Source: Chlorops oryzae (taxonomy: Eukaryota > Arthropoda > Insecta > Diptera > Chloropidae). Taken from it: 64,000 bases of DNA. The notes beneath the pieces were generated by a model. It saw only the letters and a program-made list of their open reading frames with translations, made no database searches and was not told where the DNA came from. Numbering within the stretch: the first letter of the stretch is position 1; every line of letters begins with the position of its first letter. The stretch covers positions 16,793,224 through 16,857,223 of the forward strand of contig CM035806.1 of assembly GCA_020466095.1 (NCBI GenBank), written 5' to 3'. Positions 10,918 to 25,700 of this stretch are shown here, one piece after another. A program made the translations under genes and the position numbers.

Positions 10918-11070
10918 GTGCCCTTTTACATTAGGGCAACTATTGCCGGCAAGTTTTTGGTTAATGGGCGAGATGAAGCGCGGAGGGGCAGTTTCTCCAC
11001 AACCCCGCGCTTCGTCTAGCCTATAAACCAAAAAATTTCCGGCAATAGTTGCCCTAATGTAAATGGGCAC
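10918..11070. mobile_element. 153-bp foldback MITE
   Basis: The ends GTGCCCTTTTACATTAGGGC and the reverse complement, followed by AACTATTGCCGG, form near-perfect arms of over 30 bp. Inner arms (TTTTTGGTT / AACCAAAAA-like and CGCGG / CCGCG blocks) extend the hairpin. AAT flanks both sides (10915-10917 and 11071-11073), a possible 3-bp duplication. Confidence 0.8.
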
Positions 11071-11648
11071 AATGGAATTGGCTCCAAATGCAATGAATCA
11101 AAAAGATAGATTGTCGTAGAAACAATTTCATGTAAAAGGGTAAAAAATACCAATATGTAGGTTTTTTTCGTGAAATAACGGCCACTAAATATGGTCCTTA
11201 AAAGCTGACAAGAGTAAACAAAATCGTATGCAAATAAACAAAAACTGAGACTGTAAGATCATAGATCAGTAAAAAAAATGGGATTTGCACTTCTTTATAC
11301 GCAAATTTTCGTGGCGTGCCATCTGTCAAACGTATTTCATATATCGGAAATTGGAAATTAGTTAAATAAAATTTTCTCGTGCATTGAGGCCTTTTACACT
11401 AGTCCATTATTAACCTCAATTCTCATATTTTCGGCGAGCGAAGTGTGGGGAGGTAGAGAAAAATGGAGCGTTTTTGGTTTCACGCACTCGGTAAATTGTT
11501 TTGCGCTCTCCTTGATACGTGTAAACAGGAAGGCGACTTGAAATTGGAATAAAAATAAGAATTGACGGTCATTAATTGACTGGTGTAAAAGAGCTCATTA
11601 GTCAGTTCCCAAAGTCGATACTTTTTAGTAGCTTCTGGTCGCAACACA

Positions 11649-11656
11649 TATCGATA
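11649..11656. promoter_or_regulatory. Perfect TATCGATA (DRE-like)
   Basis: A single palindromic octamer matching the DREF element, about 1 kb upstream of MIPEP and 2 kb upstream of midasin. Function is inferred only. Confidence 0.25.
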
Positions 11657-12914
11657 TCGGGACACAAGTCCATTGATAACTTATCGTAGTCGCACGTGTT
11701 GTTTTCAGCGCTGCCACCCTCAAAATTTATGTTGCTCTGAGACAACTTTTCACAAGCATATTAAGTAAACATCGTGTAAGTACAGATTTCATTTTATCAC
11801 TAATGGAAGTGAACTAGTGTCATATGGGCATTAAGTAGAGTATTATGCAACTCTGTGTTTGTCGTAATGGAACAGCTGATTTAAAGAAAACTATTCTATG
11901 TATATGAAACTTGTTTTATTTATCATTCCTTAGACTCTTGCGTTAACTTTATCAGTATTTTGACTCAATTATAGATTTTGCTTTGAACGCATCTCAAGAA
12001 TAAATAAATACAAGTAATCTATTCTTTTCTAAATTTTTAGTGCGGACTCCATTCATTATTTATATTTTTAATCAGCTATTACGATTTTGCATAAAAATAA
12101 AGGGCTCCGTACATTCGCTAACAAAATTTTATTATTCTTGATGAAACAGGCTGAAATAATGCGTACTAATGTGCAATTCGTACTTAAACTTAAATGCTTT
12201 TGAATTGCTCTAACTATTTTGTGCTTTTAAAGGAATATACTGGGAAGCTGGGCATATTCCCAAGCATATTACACAGGAAAGAGACTACGTTTAGGCAAGA
12301 TTTCTTATTTTTATTCCTATCTATGTTATTGATTTGGCCTAATTTTAGCATTATTCTAATACCTTTACATATTTTTCTTCTTCTATATTTTATAGGCTGC
12401 AAATTACGCAATTGGCAAAATTTAAAATTTCGCATTTCTCAAAAAAAAAAATCCAATCTCTTTACTTCCAAATATCTTGGTAGGGTATTTCACACAATTG
12501 AAATATTGTAACAAGCCTTAGTTATTCTTTAATAATTAAGGGTAAAAATGCATTTTTTGCCTAATTTCAAAGAATTGTATTTTCTTAAAAAAAACATATG
12601 TAAAATGTTGTATTTTTTGAATGGGATAAAATCAATTTAAAACTTTCTGTGCAAGGTGTATTTAAAATACACCTTGCTTTCTGTGGTTTGTCGAAATTTA
12701 GTGACGTCAAAATTAAATAAAAACCATTTAAGTTACCTATTAGTTACCTATTTTGAAAAACGGAGCCAGCCCCAGCCATATTCTTTAGGTTGATGAGATC
12801 CTTAGGCATTGAAAGAATCCAATTCTCTGGAATTTTCATTTAAGTATTTCTGCAATGTGACACAACACACCATTTATGAAATATTTTCATATTGCTGGCT
12901 ATATCGATATTAAT

Positions 12915-13434
12915 AGCACTGACAGACATAGGTATTTTACACCATGATGGTGTGAAGTCTAGGTGACACACATAGGTATTTCTCAAAAGTCTACCTTAGC
13001 CAACATAGACTTTTTATAGACTTCACACTACATTGAAAGGGAGGATTTATTGTGGACTTCTTAGATTGATATGGCAACGCTGCACAAAATTAAACGAAAT
13101 ATCGATTATTTTATCGGAAACCAGATGTTTAAATTTCTAATTTCAAGTATTTTATGCGAAATGCATGAAATTAATTCCATCGTATGGATTTATATAACAA
13201 ACAAACGATATTTTCATGGATTCTTTTGAGATAAAATCGAGTCTAAATGCTACCAAAATGTTTTTATTGTTTTTGTTGTTGTTTTAATTTTCAATTATCA
13301 GCTGTTTTAAAGAAGTCCACAATAGAAATCCACATTCAATTGTAGTGTCACACTACTAGTGTGTCACCCCAACATAGACTTTTTCCATTGTAGTGTGAAG
13401 TCTATAGACTTTACACCATATATCTGTCAATGCT
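12915..13434. mobile_element. ~520-bp complex foldback element upstream of midasin
   Basis: The outer ends AGCACTGACAGACATA and AGCATTGACAGATATA (reverse) face each other. Inside are inverted 'GTGTGAAGTCTA' blocks and a second nested pair, TATTGTGGACTTCTT (about 13050) with AAGAAGTCCACAATA (about 13312). Several short motifs such as 'ACATAGACTTTTT' occur repeatedly. No coding sequence is seen. It ends about 270 bp before the midasin start codon. Confidence 0.65.
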
Positions 13435-13700
13435 ATAAAATGAAAATCACCGTATAGCCAGAAAAATTTATTTTAAATCAGCTAAATATAATCCAACTGG
13501 CAGCGCTGGTTGTTTTGCTTTTTGACTTGTGGTGTTGATGTCGAGTAATCGAATATCGAATTTACCTTATTGTGGAGTCGCGGCTCGATTAATTTTATTG
13601 AAAAACGTGATTTTTAAACGATACGATATTCTAAAATTGTAAATAAGACAGCGACGCACATTTTGTGCATGCAATATCGTTAAATAAGCCATACATTTCA

Positions 13701-16700
13701 ATGGAAGTGAACGTAAATAAATTGCGTCAGGCCGTGCGGTTTCTAAGAGAGCACGTGCCCGCGAACTCTCTTACAACGGCTGATAACAGGGTGTTGCAGA
13801 AATTCGAACAGACCGAGGTAAAGACTAAGGACTTTTATCCAATGTTCAAATAAATTAATTTAATTTTAATTTTATTTCATTTGATTTTAGACGTTTTTTG
13901 AACCTGATTTACAAAACTTATTAACTTGGTTGAGCTCGCGTCTTCTCGACAGTTCTTTCACAGAACAAATTGCATTAAATTTTGAAGAATTCCTTTTACT
14001 TATACTAAGTAAAAGCATAAAAGCTGACGAAGTTTATAATGATGAAAGTTTTGTACTTTACCAACAAAAGTGCATCGCATTGGCCAAATTACTACCACTT
14101 TCCGCAGATGCAAGAAGGTACGTTTTAGAAAACAAAGATTACATTCGGTTAAACTTTGTTTTTTTTTTTTGAAAAATTGCAAATTTTGAATTGTGACACT
14201 CTTGAAGTACATATGCGATATGTACTATAAAATGAGATTTTTTTTCAGATACGCAACGAATTTCTTTCGCAACAAGCCGGCTCCTTTTGAAAACTACGAA
14301 GCGAATATTGAAGGGCCTCCTAGAAAACGATTTAAAACTTTATTAAAAAATCAAACGGACAATCTAGCAATTTTGAAATGTTGTTTCCAACTTCTAGACG
14401 CAGATCCCGCTTTCTACAAAGAGCTGTGGGACTGGACACCTTTATTGGAGAGATATTTAAATTGCAATGAAAATCAGATAACACAGTTTGAACAAATCTA
14501 TTTCAATAACATAATAGCCATAATTTCCAATATGTCCTCGAAGCATTTAAATGAATTGAACTCGGGTATACCTCCAGATATTTTGCTGCAATTCGATGAG
14601 GATCAAAGTAATAAACCAAAGGCTATGGATTTTAAAATTGATACAGAAAATCCCGGAATTATTTACTTTCCATTTCAAATCGGACACCATAACGAATATC
14701 GAAGGTGTCCTATTACCTGTTTTTAACAAGCGAAACTATAATTTCTATGCCCATAACGATGGTATTCATGAACAGCTAGTCAAAGTCGATTCGACTAAAG
14801 TGAATTTACGCAGCATAGCAATGGGTATTGCTGCAGCTAAGACAATTTGTCTATCTGGACCAGTAGGCTGTGGTAAAACAACTTTAGTTCATTATTTAGC
14901 ACGCAAGACTGGACGAATATGCCCGAAAACCAAAGAGATTGCAAAACAGAATTTAGTAAATATGGAAAATACTAAGAACCACAACAGCCATAACAGCATG
15001 AATGGATCCACTTCAAATGGGATTGAAGAAAATTTTGAAGAGACTCTTTCTGGTTTATTAAATTTGGAAACGAACTCGAAAAATGGTTTTCTACGCATAC
15101 AACTTGGTGATCAGACAGACAGTAAAATGCTACTCGGCCAATATCGTTGCACAGATGTGCCAGGTGAATTCATCTGGTTGCCGGGAATACTAACGCAAGT
15201 GGGTCTAACATATTCATAATTGCTCATAGTTCAATTAAATATAGAAAGAATTCATAAAACTTATAGGCCGTAATGAATGGCTACTGGTTACTACTCGAAG
15301 ATCTTGATTCCGCCACACAAGATACATATACGATATTAAGTGGACTACTTGAAAATAATTACCTTAGTGTGCCTGGTTTTCGTGATTGTGTGAAAATTCA
15401 GCCTGGATTTCAGCTTTTTATTACAGTTAGGTAAGCAATTTCAATGATACGCATTACCAATTACCAATGTAATCCTCATAAATGTATTTTTAGAACCAAC
15501 AAATCCTCGGCGAACTCCTCACAAAAGGCATTGTTTTCCCTATTGGAAAAATATCTTTACACAATTAATATATTACCGCTCTCCCGCAACGAATTATGCA
15601 AGGTTGTAAGCACGAATTTCCCAAAGCTGGCGACTGTCGCCAATCGAATTGTGGATGTATTTCTTACATTCTCTAGTGGAGACCATAATATTGCTGATAA
15701 TTTACGGCAACAAGAAATAAGCGATAAAGCAGACAATACGGAAAAGTACATTGCCCTTCCATTCGAGCAAATTTCATTGGCCTCAATACCAAATGCTGGC
15801 CGTTTGGTTTCAACACGAGATCTCGTAAAACTCTGCCAACGATCGAATCCGGTGTTTTCAGTGACGAGCACTGAGTGTGCCTACTTTGTGTTCCAGAATG
15901 CTGTTGATGTCTTCTGTTCAAATTTGCCGCAGGGTAAAGAGAAGACCAAGTTGATTGTAAGCATCGGTGCCAAACTCAGTATAATACAATCGCGTTGTGA
16001 AAGCCATGCTAACGATTATAAGCCCGAGATAAGCGTCGACAGCGAGCGTATTAAAGTTGGTCGCGCTGAATTATTTACAAGAAGTTACAATTTAAAAGAA
16101 AACAAAGAGGATATTGAATTTGGACCGGTTACGTCAAAACGTCGGAAGCTCGACTTGGAAGCAGAAAAATTTTTGGCGCGCACAGGATCACGTGTGACAT
16201 TTTCATTTACGCGCCTGGCTACATGCCTTTTGGAACGTATCGCTGTCTGTGTTGCTCATGCCGAACCAGTTTTATTGGTCGGAGAAACAGGTGTGGGCAA
16301 AACATCGTCCGTTCAATATCTTGCCGAGCGTACAGAACATAAACTGGTCGTTGTCAATATGAATAATCAATCAGATGTTTCTGATTTAATTGGTAGCTTC
16401 AAGCCAGTGGATTTGACATACGTACTTTCACCACTGCGCGAAGAGTTCGAATTACTTTTTTGTGATACTTACGATTCAAATAAGAACACAGCGTTCTTAA
16501 ATAAATTCGGAAGCTGTTACAATGAGAATCTATTTGCTTCGATCGTTAAAATGATGCTCAAAATATCCAATTCGATTTTAAATAAATCTGAGGAGAATCC
16601 ATTGTCTGAAAATATTAGCGCATTATTACCGCGATGGCAACAATTGAAAGTAAAACTTTTGAAGCTTGACTCACAGCTTTCAAAATCCATAAATATTTCT

Positions 16701-19700
16701 TTCGCTTTCATACCCGGCTCGTTGGTGAATTGTATTAAGAATGGTGACTGGGTGCTTTTGGATGAAATAAATTTGGCTTCCGCTGAGACATTGGAATGCT
16801 TATCTACGATACTGGAACCAGATGGATCTGTGGTGCTGCTCGAAAAAGGTGATTTCACACCCGTACGCAGACATGCTGATTTTCGAATATTCGCTTGCAT
16901 GAATCCAAATACAGATATTGGAAAAAAAGATCTGCCCATAGGCATACGTAATCGATTTACAGAATTCTTCGTTGATGAACTAACGACCGATAATGATTTG
17001 AGTCTATTGGTCAGTGATTATCTGATCAACACTGGCATACAACGCAAGAGTGTCACGAATATTGTAAAGCTTTATAAAAACTTAAGGCAAATGGCTAAAT
17101 TGGAGCTAAATGACGGTTTGGGTAATCGTCCAGTTTATTCTTTACGTACACTTTGCCGTTCGCTCCGCAATTGCGCTAAAAACCTATGCGGTTCCATTGA
17201 ACGCAATCTTTACGAAAGCTTTTGTATGAGTTTTTTAACACAACTGGATACAGACTCTCATAAAGTTGTATTAAATTTGATACAAAATTCCTTGCTTTCG
17301 AACGTTAAAGCCGTACTTAAGCAGTCTATTCCACGTCCTGGTGAAAATTTCCTAAACTTCGAAGGTTACTGGATTGAGATGGGTCCGAAGCCATTGCAGG
17401 AATGCGAAAATTATATTTTAACTGAAAGCGTTAAATCGAATCTAAGAGATTTGGCACGCATTATCTCCATTGGCAAATTGCCAATATTGTTGCAAGGTCC
17501 GACTAGTGCCGGTAAAACCAGTTTAATTGAATATGTCGCCAAACGTAGTGGCAATTATTGTCTACGTATTAACAATCATGAGCACACCGATCTACAAGAG
17601 TATATTGGTAGCTATGTAGCCGATGTAACTGGAAACTTGAGTTTCCGTGAAGGTGTTCTCGTACAAGCAATGCGAAAGGGCTATTGGATAATATTGGATG
17701 AATTGAATTTAGCATCGACGGAAATTCTTGAAGCATTGAATCGTGTCCTTGATGATAATCGTGAATTGTTCATACCAGAGACACAAACTGTTGTTAAGGC
17801 ACATGCTAATTTTATGCTCTTCGCAACACAGAATCCACCAGGATTATACGGTGGCCGAAAAACATTATCGCGAGCATTCAAGAATCGTTTTATCGAATTG
17901 CATTTTTCGGAGATACCACGTAACGAGTTAGAAATTATATTGGAAAATCGTTGCTTAATCCCAGCATCATATGCAAAGAAAATGGTAATTTGCATGGCCG
18001 AATTGCAGAACAATCGTTTGACAACATCGAAAAACGTGCTCACATTGAGAGATCTATTTCGTTGGGGTAATCGTTATACATTCGCCGATAAACGTTTATT
18101 AGAGAATAAGCAATATGACTGGAATCAACATCTTGTCGAGGAAGGCTATTTGGTTTTGTCGGCGAAAGTTCGCTCTTCAGTTGAAATCGAGATAATCGAG
18201 CAAACACTTTACAAGAATTTCAAAAAACGTATTGACCTATCGCGTCTTTTCGATGTGAACGCATCAATGGATCAATGCTCTGCTGTAGTCGCTGATATAA
18301 TAGAAGCTATTAAATGCTTTAAACAACGTAGCGATATCGTCTGGACAAGGAATATGACACGGATGGCGGTCTTGACTGCTAAGGCTTTGCAATTTGATGA
18401 GCCTGTTTTATTGGTGGGGCCAACCGGTTGCGGAAAGACGACAGTCTGCCAGCTGCTAGCTAGTATACGTGGTATTCAATTGCGTATACTAAATTGTCAT
18501 ATGCATACGGAAGGTGCCGATTTTCTGGGAGGTCTTCGACCATGTCGTCAAAGTAGTAGTAGTTCAAAACCAATCGATGAGACTGAAAATGCTACCAAGT
18601 CACAAACCAAATTGTTTGAATGGTCTGATGGTCCGCTTGTTAACTCAATGCTCGATGGTAGCTATTTTATGGCTGATGAGATTTCACTCGCCGAGGACTC
18701 AGTACTCGAGCGTTTAAATTGTATTTTGGAACCTGAGCGTACTGTTCTCTTAGCTGAAAAGGGTGGTGGAATTTCAGTTAATGATAAAAATGAGCCTAAC
18801 ACAATTGCAAATGATTTTGTTATAAGAGCACAGACAGGATTTCAATTTCTAGCAACAATGAATCCAGCTGGTGATTATGGAAAAAAGGAATTGTCACCTG
18901 CATTGCGTAATCGATTCACTGAAATTTGGTGCCTGGCCACAGAAGAGAAAGATGAACTGATATTAATCGCCAGCAATTGTATGCGCGAACAACTAGCGGA
19001 TCGGGATGCACGAAATATTGCTAGCTATCTCGTTGAAGTTGTGCTGAAAATGCGTGAATATATTGATAAATTTAAGTACTCGATTCGTGATATACTAGCA
19101 TGGGCGCATTACATGAACTGTAATAAGGCACTAACATTTTCCGAACGCGCCATATTTGGACTTGAAACCATATTCTTAGATGCTCTTGAGATGTTACCAC
19201 ACGAGTCTATCGAACAAGTTGATTCATTGAGAACGAAGATTATAAATTTTGCAATCGATTGTGGCGCGCAACTTCTTGGTGAGAAATTTACTCTTGAAAA
19301 TTTGGAGATTAAACGTGGTAAAGAGATTATCTGCGAAAATGGATACTTTGGTCTTTCACCATTTTTAATACCGATTAACGGTGACGCCGCTCAAGGGCTG
19401 TCCAACGATTTTAGTTTCAGCGCACCAACGACAAAAAAGAATCTCTTCCGTTTGTTATCGGCATTGTCACTACAAAAGCCAATTTTACTCGAAGGAGCAC
19501 CTGGCGTTGGAAAGACATCGACTGTTGAAAGTCTCGCTAAAGCCATAGGCTATAATATTGTACGCATAAACCTTTGTGAACATACGGATTTGGCAGATCT
19601 TTTCGGTACTGATTTACCAGCAGCCGATAACGTTCTGTGTGTGGATCCAATGAAAAATTCGGAAAAGAACGCAAATGCTGCTGGATCCTTTTTATGGCGA

Positions 19701-22700
19701 GATGGACCACTTTTAGCTGCATTAAAATCAGCCAATACTTGGATTCTATTGGATGAACTGAATTTAGCACCGCAATCCGTTCTAGAAGGTCTAAATGCTA
19801 TTCTGGATCATCGTGGTGAAGTCTTCATACCAGAGTTAAATAAGAGTTTCTCTTTAAATCGCAGCACGCGTATTTTCGCTTGTCAAAATCCATTGAGACA
19901 AGGTGGAGGCCGCAAGGGATTGCCGCAATCGTTTTTGAATCGCTTTAACAAAGTCTATCTTCGCAAATTAACTACAGAAGATTTAAAATATATTGTAAAC
20001 GAGAAATATGGTTTACGATTCGAAACATTGAAAGCTCAACTTTTAGCGCCATTCGATGAATATAATCTGAATTCGAATAATCTTTTCGATCTGCGTCGAG
20101 AAATTCTGGAAACAGAGAAGATTACCACTTCGGATCGTTGTAATAAGACAAGACATATAGAATTCGATTTGTCACATCGTCTGGTTCGCTTCTCTGAAGA
20201 TTTAGAATTTGGTGTCGCACAAATGGAATTCGGCTATAGAGGTGGCCCCTATGAATTCAATCTGCGTGATATATTGCGTTGGTGTGACTTTCTGTTTGAT
20301 CATAAAACTGGCGTACATTTGAACTCTCATCGAGAGATTAATCCAACCAAAGTATTTCTAATAAATTTTGATAGCTTCCTTCAAACATTGTATGACACAA
20401 TGAAACTGGTTTACATGCAACGCATGCGCACATCACAAGATCAGCAATATATTCGTAATGTATTCGCGCGTGTTTTTGAATGCAACGCAGAAAAGTATCA
20501 TAACATCTCAGAAGAAGTTTCATTTTATTGGACTGATGAGCATTTGTATTTGAATGATTTAATGATTGAACGCGATGATGCAACTGTTTCGATGAAATAC
20601 CAACTGCGTCCATTCTCAAATATGCAACACTCACCGTTAATTCTTGAGACGCAACGTGAGCATCTTCAGAATATTATTGCCTGTGTGCAACATCAGAAAC
20701 CAATATTACTTTGCGGTGCTACCGATGCGGGCAAAACGAAACTAATTGATGCCCTTTGTTCTCTAACTAATCAAGTTTGTAACACAGATAATATTGATGA
20801 CTCGGTCACTGGAAGTTTTCAACAGGTAAATTATTGTTTGACTTTGTTTTCAAGTTCCAACTTTGCTTTATTTTTCTTTGACAGATTGATCTTAATCGTC
20901 ATTTGGAAGAGCTTTCTCAAAATATTGAATGCATTTTTTGGTCTTATATTCAAAAACTGATAATTGAACGCAAAAAAGTGGCCAAAGCGGCCGCTTTGCT
21001 GTCTGAGTGGTATAAGTACACTAACGTTGCCAGGTCCAGTGGACTGGGTAAATATGAATATTCCCAATAAGCCAGATGATATCATATATGATATCATTAT
21101 GATAGCATATTGCCGGGAATTTGTATCATATATGACTGTAATATATGATTCATATATGATATGCATTTCGTTCTACATTCCACCCTCATATATGATATCA
21201 TATATGATATTGATATGATATTACATATGACAATCATATATGACGCTCATATATGACATTACATATGACAATCATATATGACGCTCATATATGACATTAC
21301 ATATGACAATCATATATGGCGCTCATATATGATATTACATATGACAATCATATATTACACTCATATATGATATTACATATGACAATCATATATTACACTC
21401 ATATATGATATTACATATGGCAATCATATATTACTATATATTATACTATCATATTACATTTAGTATATATGATGCTATATATTATATCTATCATATTATA
21501 GTTAACATATATGATACTATATATGTTAACTATCATATTTTTATCCAATTAAACGAACATATATGATGACATATATGATAACTATCATCTTTGTGTTTAT
21601 TGGGTTTCAATTAACAAATTGAACCAAATTTAATACGTAACCTGTTTAATCTTGCATTCCTTGTAATCTTATATATGCCGTACAACAATGCCCTATTTTC
21701 TCTTTTACTATATAAATTCCACTTTTGTTTCAGCAAGCAATCAAACTTCAGCGATTTCATATGAATTGCAGTACTTTCAAGTGCGCCTAGAACATCTTGT
21801 TCGCCTGGCAGAGAAAATTTTAATGGAAAATCAGCATTCAAAATCGACTAAGGATCAACTTGGCAACATATTTGCGTCTTTGAATATTTTACGGAAATTT
21901 ACACTTCATGCCGAAACACTTAATATGGGCGGTTCGTTTGAATGGGTCGATTCAAAAATTGTGAAATCTCTGAAATATGGCCAATATATAGCATTGGAAC
22001 ATGTCAATCTTTGTTCATCGGCAGTACTTGACCGATTGAATCCAGTTTTTGAACCAAACGGTAACTTACTTATTTCGGAAAAGGGTGTAACTGGAACGGA
22101 TAAGGCCGAAATTGTTGAAAAGGCACCAAACTTTCGTGCGTTTCTGACAATTGATCCGAAAAACGGAGAACTCTCACGTGCGATGAGAAATCGCTGTGTT
22201 GAATTAGCTATACAAAAGGATACGTATAGCATAGATGATATGCGGCAGCTAATCTACGCGCATGGAATACATGATATAATTGCGATCAATTGCATTCTAT
22301 CGTTGCATAACAGTATTAAAGAGCTAACAGAAATCAATAACTATAGCGTTTCCCAAATGAATCAATGTGCATTCTTGGTAGCAGCCTATAAACGTATTGG
22401 CTACGCTACAGCGCGTTCGATTTACGTTAGCGGCATGGAGGTTTATGTTTATGCCGCTAATACTGATCTTTTGGGATATGGTCTGGCATACTATCAGAAT
22501 AAATTGCGTGACATCGTCCTGGAGCACATGCAACAGTATGTGAGAAATATCAATCAAAAGATGTTTGTACAGCAGCAGCCGCAAGGACATGACTATATGG
22601 AGGACTTCATTTTACGCTGTAGTAATTTGAATGCGATGAGCATGATTAAATTACATGCGAATCCATTGAAATTTCTGCTCGAAGATGGAAAAATACAAAA

Positions 22701-25700
22701 TTTAACGCATTATTTGGATGAGTTGAAAAATTTTAATGAACTCGATTGTATAAATTACTCAACATTTTTGCGCTACTATCTCTGCATTATATATGAATGT
22801 AGTTCTTTTTTGGAACTTGAGTTACGTCACGAATATCTACAGAAATTATTATCGAACAAATCGGAGCTGAAAGCACTTTCATCCAATTTATATGATTCAA
22901 TAAAAAAGTTCAAAACGAGATTTCCATTGGAATTGCAACATTTGCCTTGGAATGCCAAACTTTTTCCACGTATCAGAACATACGCGAACAGTGAAATCAA
23001 TACAAATATACAGTGTTTATCCGCTCTGCTCTTAGGTTGTGTTTTATTGGAGCGCATACCTACAGCAGATCTCACTACTAATCTAAAGAAACTCAGTACT
23101 TTGGACTACTCACGTGCATTAACTAAAAAGATTGTAACTGCCAAATCCAATCATACATTCCTGAAAGAACTTGATAATATGATTAATTTTGTTTTAAAGC
23201 TACTCGAAGATAAATTGTCCACTGCAGTACTTGACGTCTCGGATCTGATAAATTTCTCTGCAAAGATTCTTTGGTTTAATCGTTTTCTTATGTTGGCAAA
23301 GACTGAAATTTTAAAACGCAATGAAATCGATTTGAATTTACTGGACAAACTTATGCTACACTATGAATGGCTATGCAAAAGGCTTCTGCGTTTTCTAGCA
23401 CGTCTGAGTAATGAAGAGAGCTATCAGAAATTTTCTGAAATCTTCATTGATATTGATGCATTCATAGCGACAATAAAGCCGAAACTTAATATTCTATCAA
23501 AGCGATATACAAAGCATATTTTGGCATTTCAGCCTTTCTTTAAAGCTGAACAAGTGGAGCTAAAAAATCTTACAGGCCAATTAGATCAACTATTGAGTGT
23601 TGTCCCCAGCTATGGTCGCCTTACAATAGGCGAAATCAAACGAAAATTGAAATGTCAAAAAGAACAAGTTGCACTAAAAGCATGGGCTTCTGTTAAGGAA
23701 AATAGCAATTGTAAAATTACGTTGGCTCAACTGAAACTTAATAAAAAGATTCCAATGGTACTTGCCAACACATTGCAAGCCTATGTTCATGATATAAACT
23801 CTTATGAAGTGGACAATGAATTGCAAAACAGTAGCGGAATAGAGGAGCTGCGCACGGATATTGAGAATATAAAAAATATTGTGACCTCTCATCAAGATGA
23901 ATTAAATGAAGCCGAAAAAATACCCAAAGAAATTGAACTTGGTGTACTAATATTGAAAGATTATTATTTAACCAAAGCTTTAGTGCATAGAGTTGAAAAT
24001 ATTTCGAATGATTCTACAGACTATTTCAATATGATTTATTGTGATGAGCTACCAACATTGAGCAGTGAAGACTGGCAATTCATAAACATTTGTAGCGATG
24101 CACGTCATGCAAAGTTCTTTGGTTTTTTGAAACACTTAATGCAATACATTCGAAACCTTAAATCATCTACAACAGATTTGAGTGACTTCAGTGAGATTGT
24201 AGACTCTTTAAACGGCAGCTATAAGGATGTTAATGCAATATGGCGTGATATGGTCTATAAAAGCCAATATCGTCAGCTCATCAATCTACCAAAACGTTTT
24301 AATTGCACGCAGTTAAGTGCAAACAACAACGACGACGACACGGTGGTTAATGCAGTCAGTAGCTATGAAGGTCCAATTTTAGTGAATGCAGTGTTCAGTC
24401 TTTTATTCCATGCTGATGGCAGTTTCAAACAAGTTCCTCTAAAAGACTTAGCTATTTGGCAGCAATCGTTATCAAAACTGAATCGACTAATATGGCAAAA
24501 CTCTTCACTTTTAACAAGCAGCTTTGACCAATTGGAAAACAATTCGAGTATTGCTCATTTGCATGCTGAAAAGTTAATGCTTGAAATAAAATATAGCATA
24601 ATTGATGCAGATTATAATACGATGAATCAAGAGTATGAAAGTTTGTTGATGAAACTTAAGCTCGAACTGCTGGAAGAAAATCATAAAGTGAAAACTGAAG
24701 AACAAACATTGCATGGAACATTGCATTATCAATATAAAACAGCGTTTTTAAATGCACTGATAGGTGCAGTAGAGCTTTCTACATTGATATCAACACCGCT
24801 CATAGATCCCGTCGAGAAGAAACGTTTGAAAAAAGTTTACTTGGAAGAGGATATAAATCATCTCATGACATTGACGACTGTTTATGATTTTATGCGTATT
24901 GTACTAAAGTATAATCATTTTGGTAATGAAATCCATGAGGAGCTGCGAACTCAGATCGGAGAACTTAAAAACAAAGAATCTAAGTATAGTAAAAACTTGG
25001 CTTTACGCCCACACGATTGTCTTTATATGCAACTTGTTCATCATATTAAGCATTATTTAAGTACTAACTGCACACCTGCAGCGCTTACGAAACTTTTAGA
25101 AGAAGTGAAAAGAGTCTGGAATTCGGCCACTGAAAAAACACCAGCCGAAATGACAATAAAAGAAGAGAGCTGTCGCGAAATTTCAATGAAATTAGAACTT
25201 TGGATATCCAATGCACAGCGTTTTATATGTCATGTTTTAAAACCTTATACGGGTTACTATGAGGATATATTGCAGCCCATTAGATGTGCTGTACAGCAAT
25301 TCACTTTTGGACTTGAAAGCCTTCGTACAGTATTTGCTCAGCTACAGCATTCATCAAATCATTCCATACAACGTCTGATTGGAAATTTCGCTGAATTTCC
25401 TAATGTTCGTGTGCTTAAAGCAACAGCAAAAAAAAGTAGCGTAGTCTCGAACGACAATATTAACGAACGTTTGCGTATGTTGCGTTTACGCCTGGATACA
25501 CTTTGCAAGCATGTTGGCATTGTGAAGGAATTCAATGATGATTCTTTTGCTTATCTGAATATAACACTTGCTGAATACAATGAGATATGGCAACTAGAAG
25601 AGCAGAATATACGTCAACGTAAAGCTGAAGAAGAAAGCCTCTATGTACACAAGACAAAATGTGAAACGGTCGATGAAGAAGTTCAAGAGCAACTAGAAAT

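Larger units (their letters stand above)
10611..13700. other. Intergenic between divergent MIPEP and midasin genes
   Basis: MIPEP and midasin point away from each other across 3.1 kb. I see no coding exon. The stretch contains two foldback elements (10918-11070 and 12915-13434), two perfect TATCGATA octamers (11649-11656 and 12902-12909) and AT-rich filler. Confidence 0.6.
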
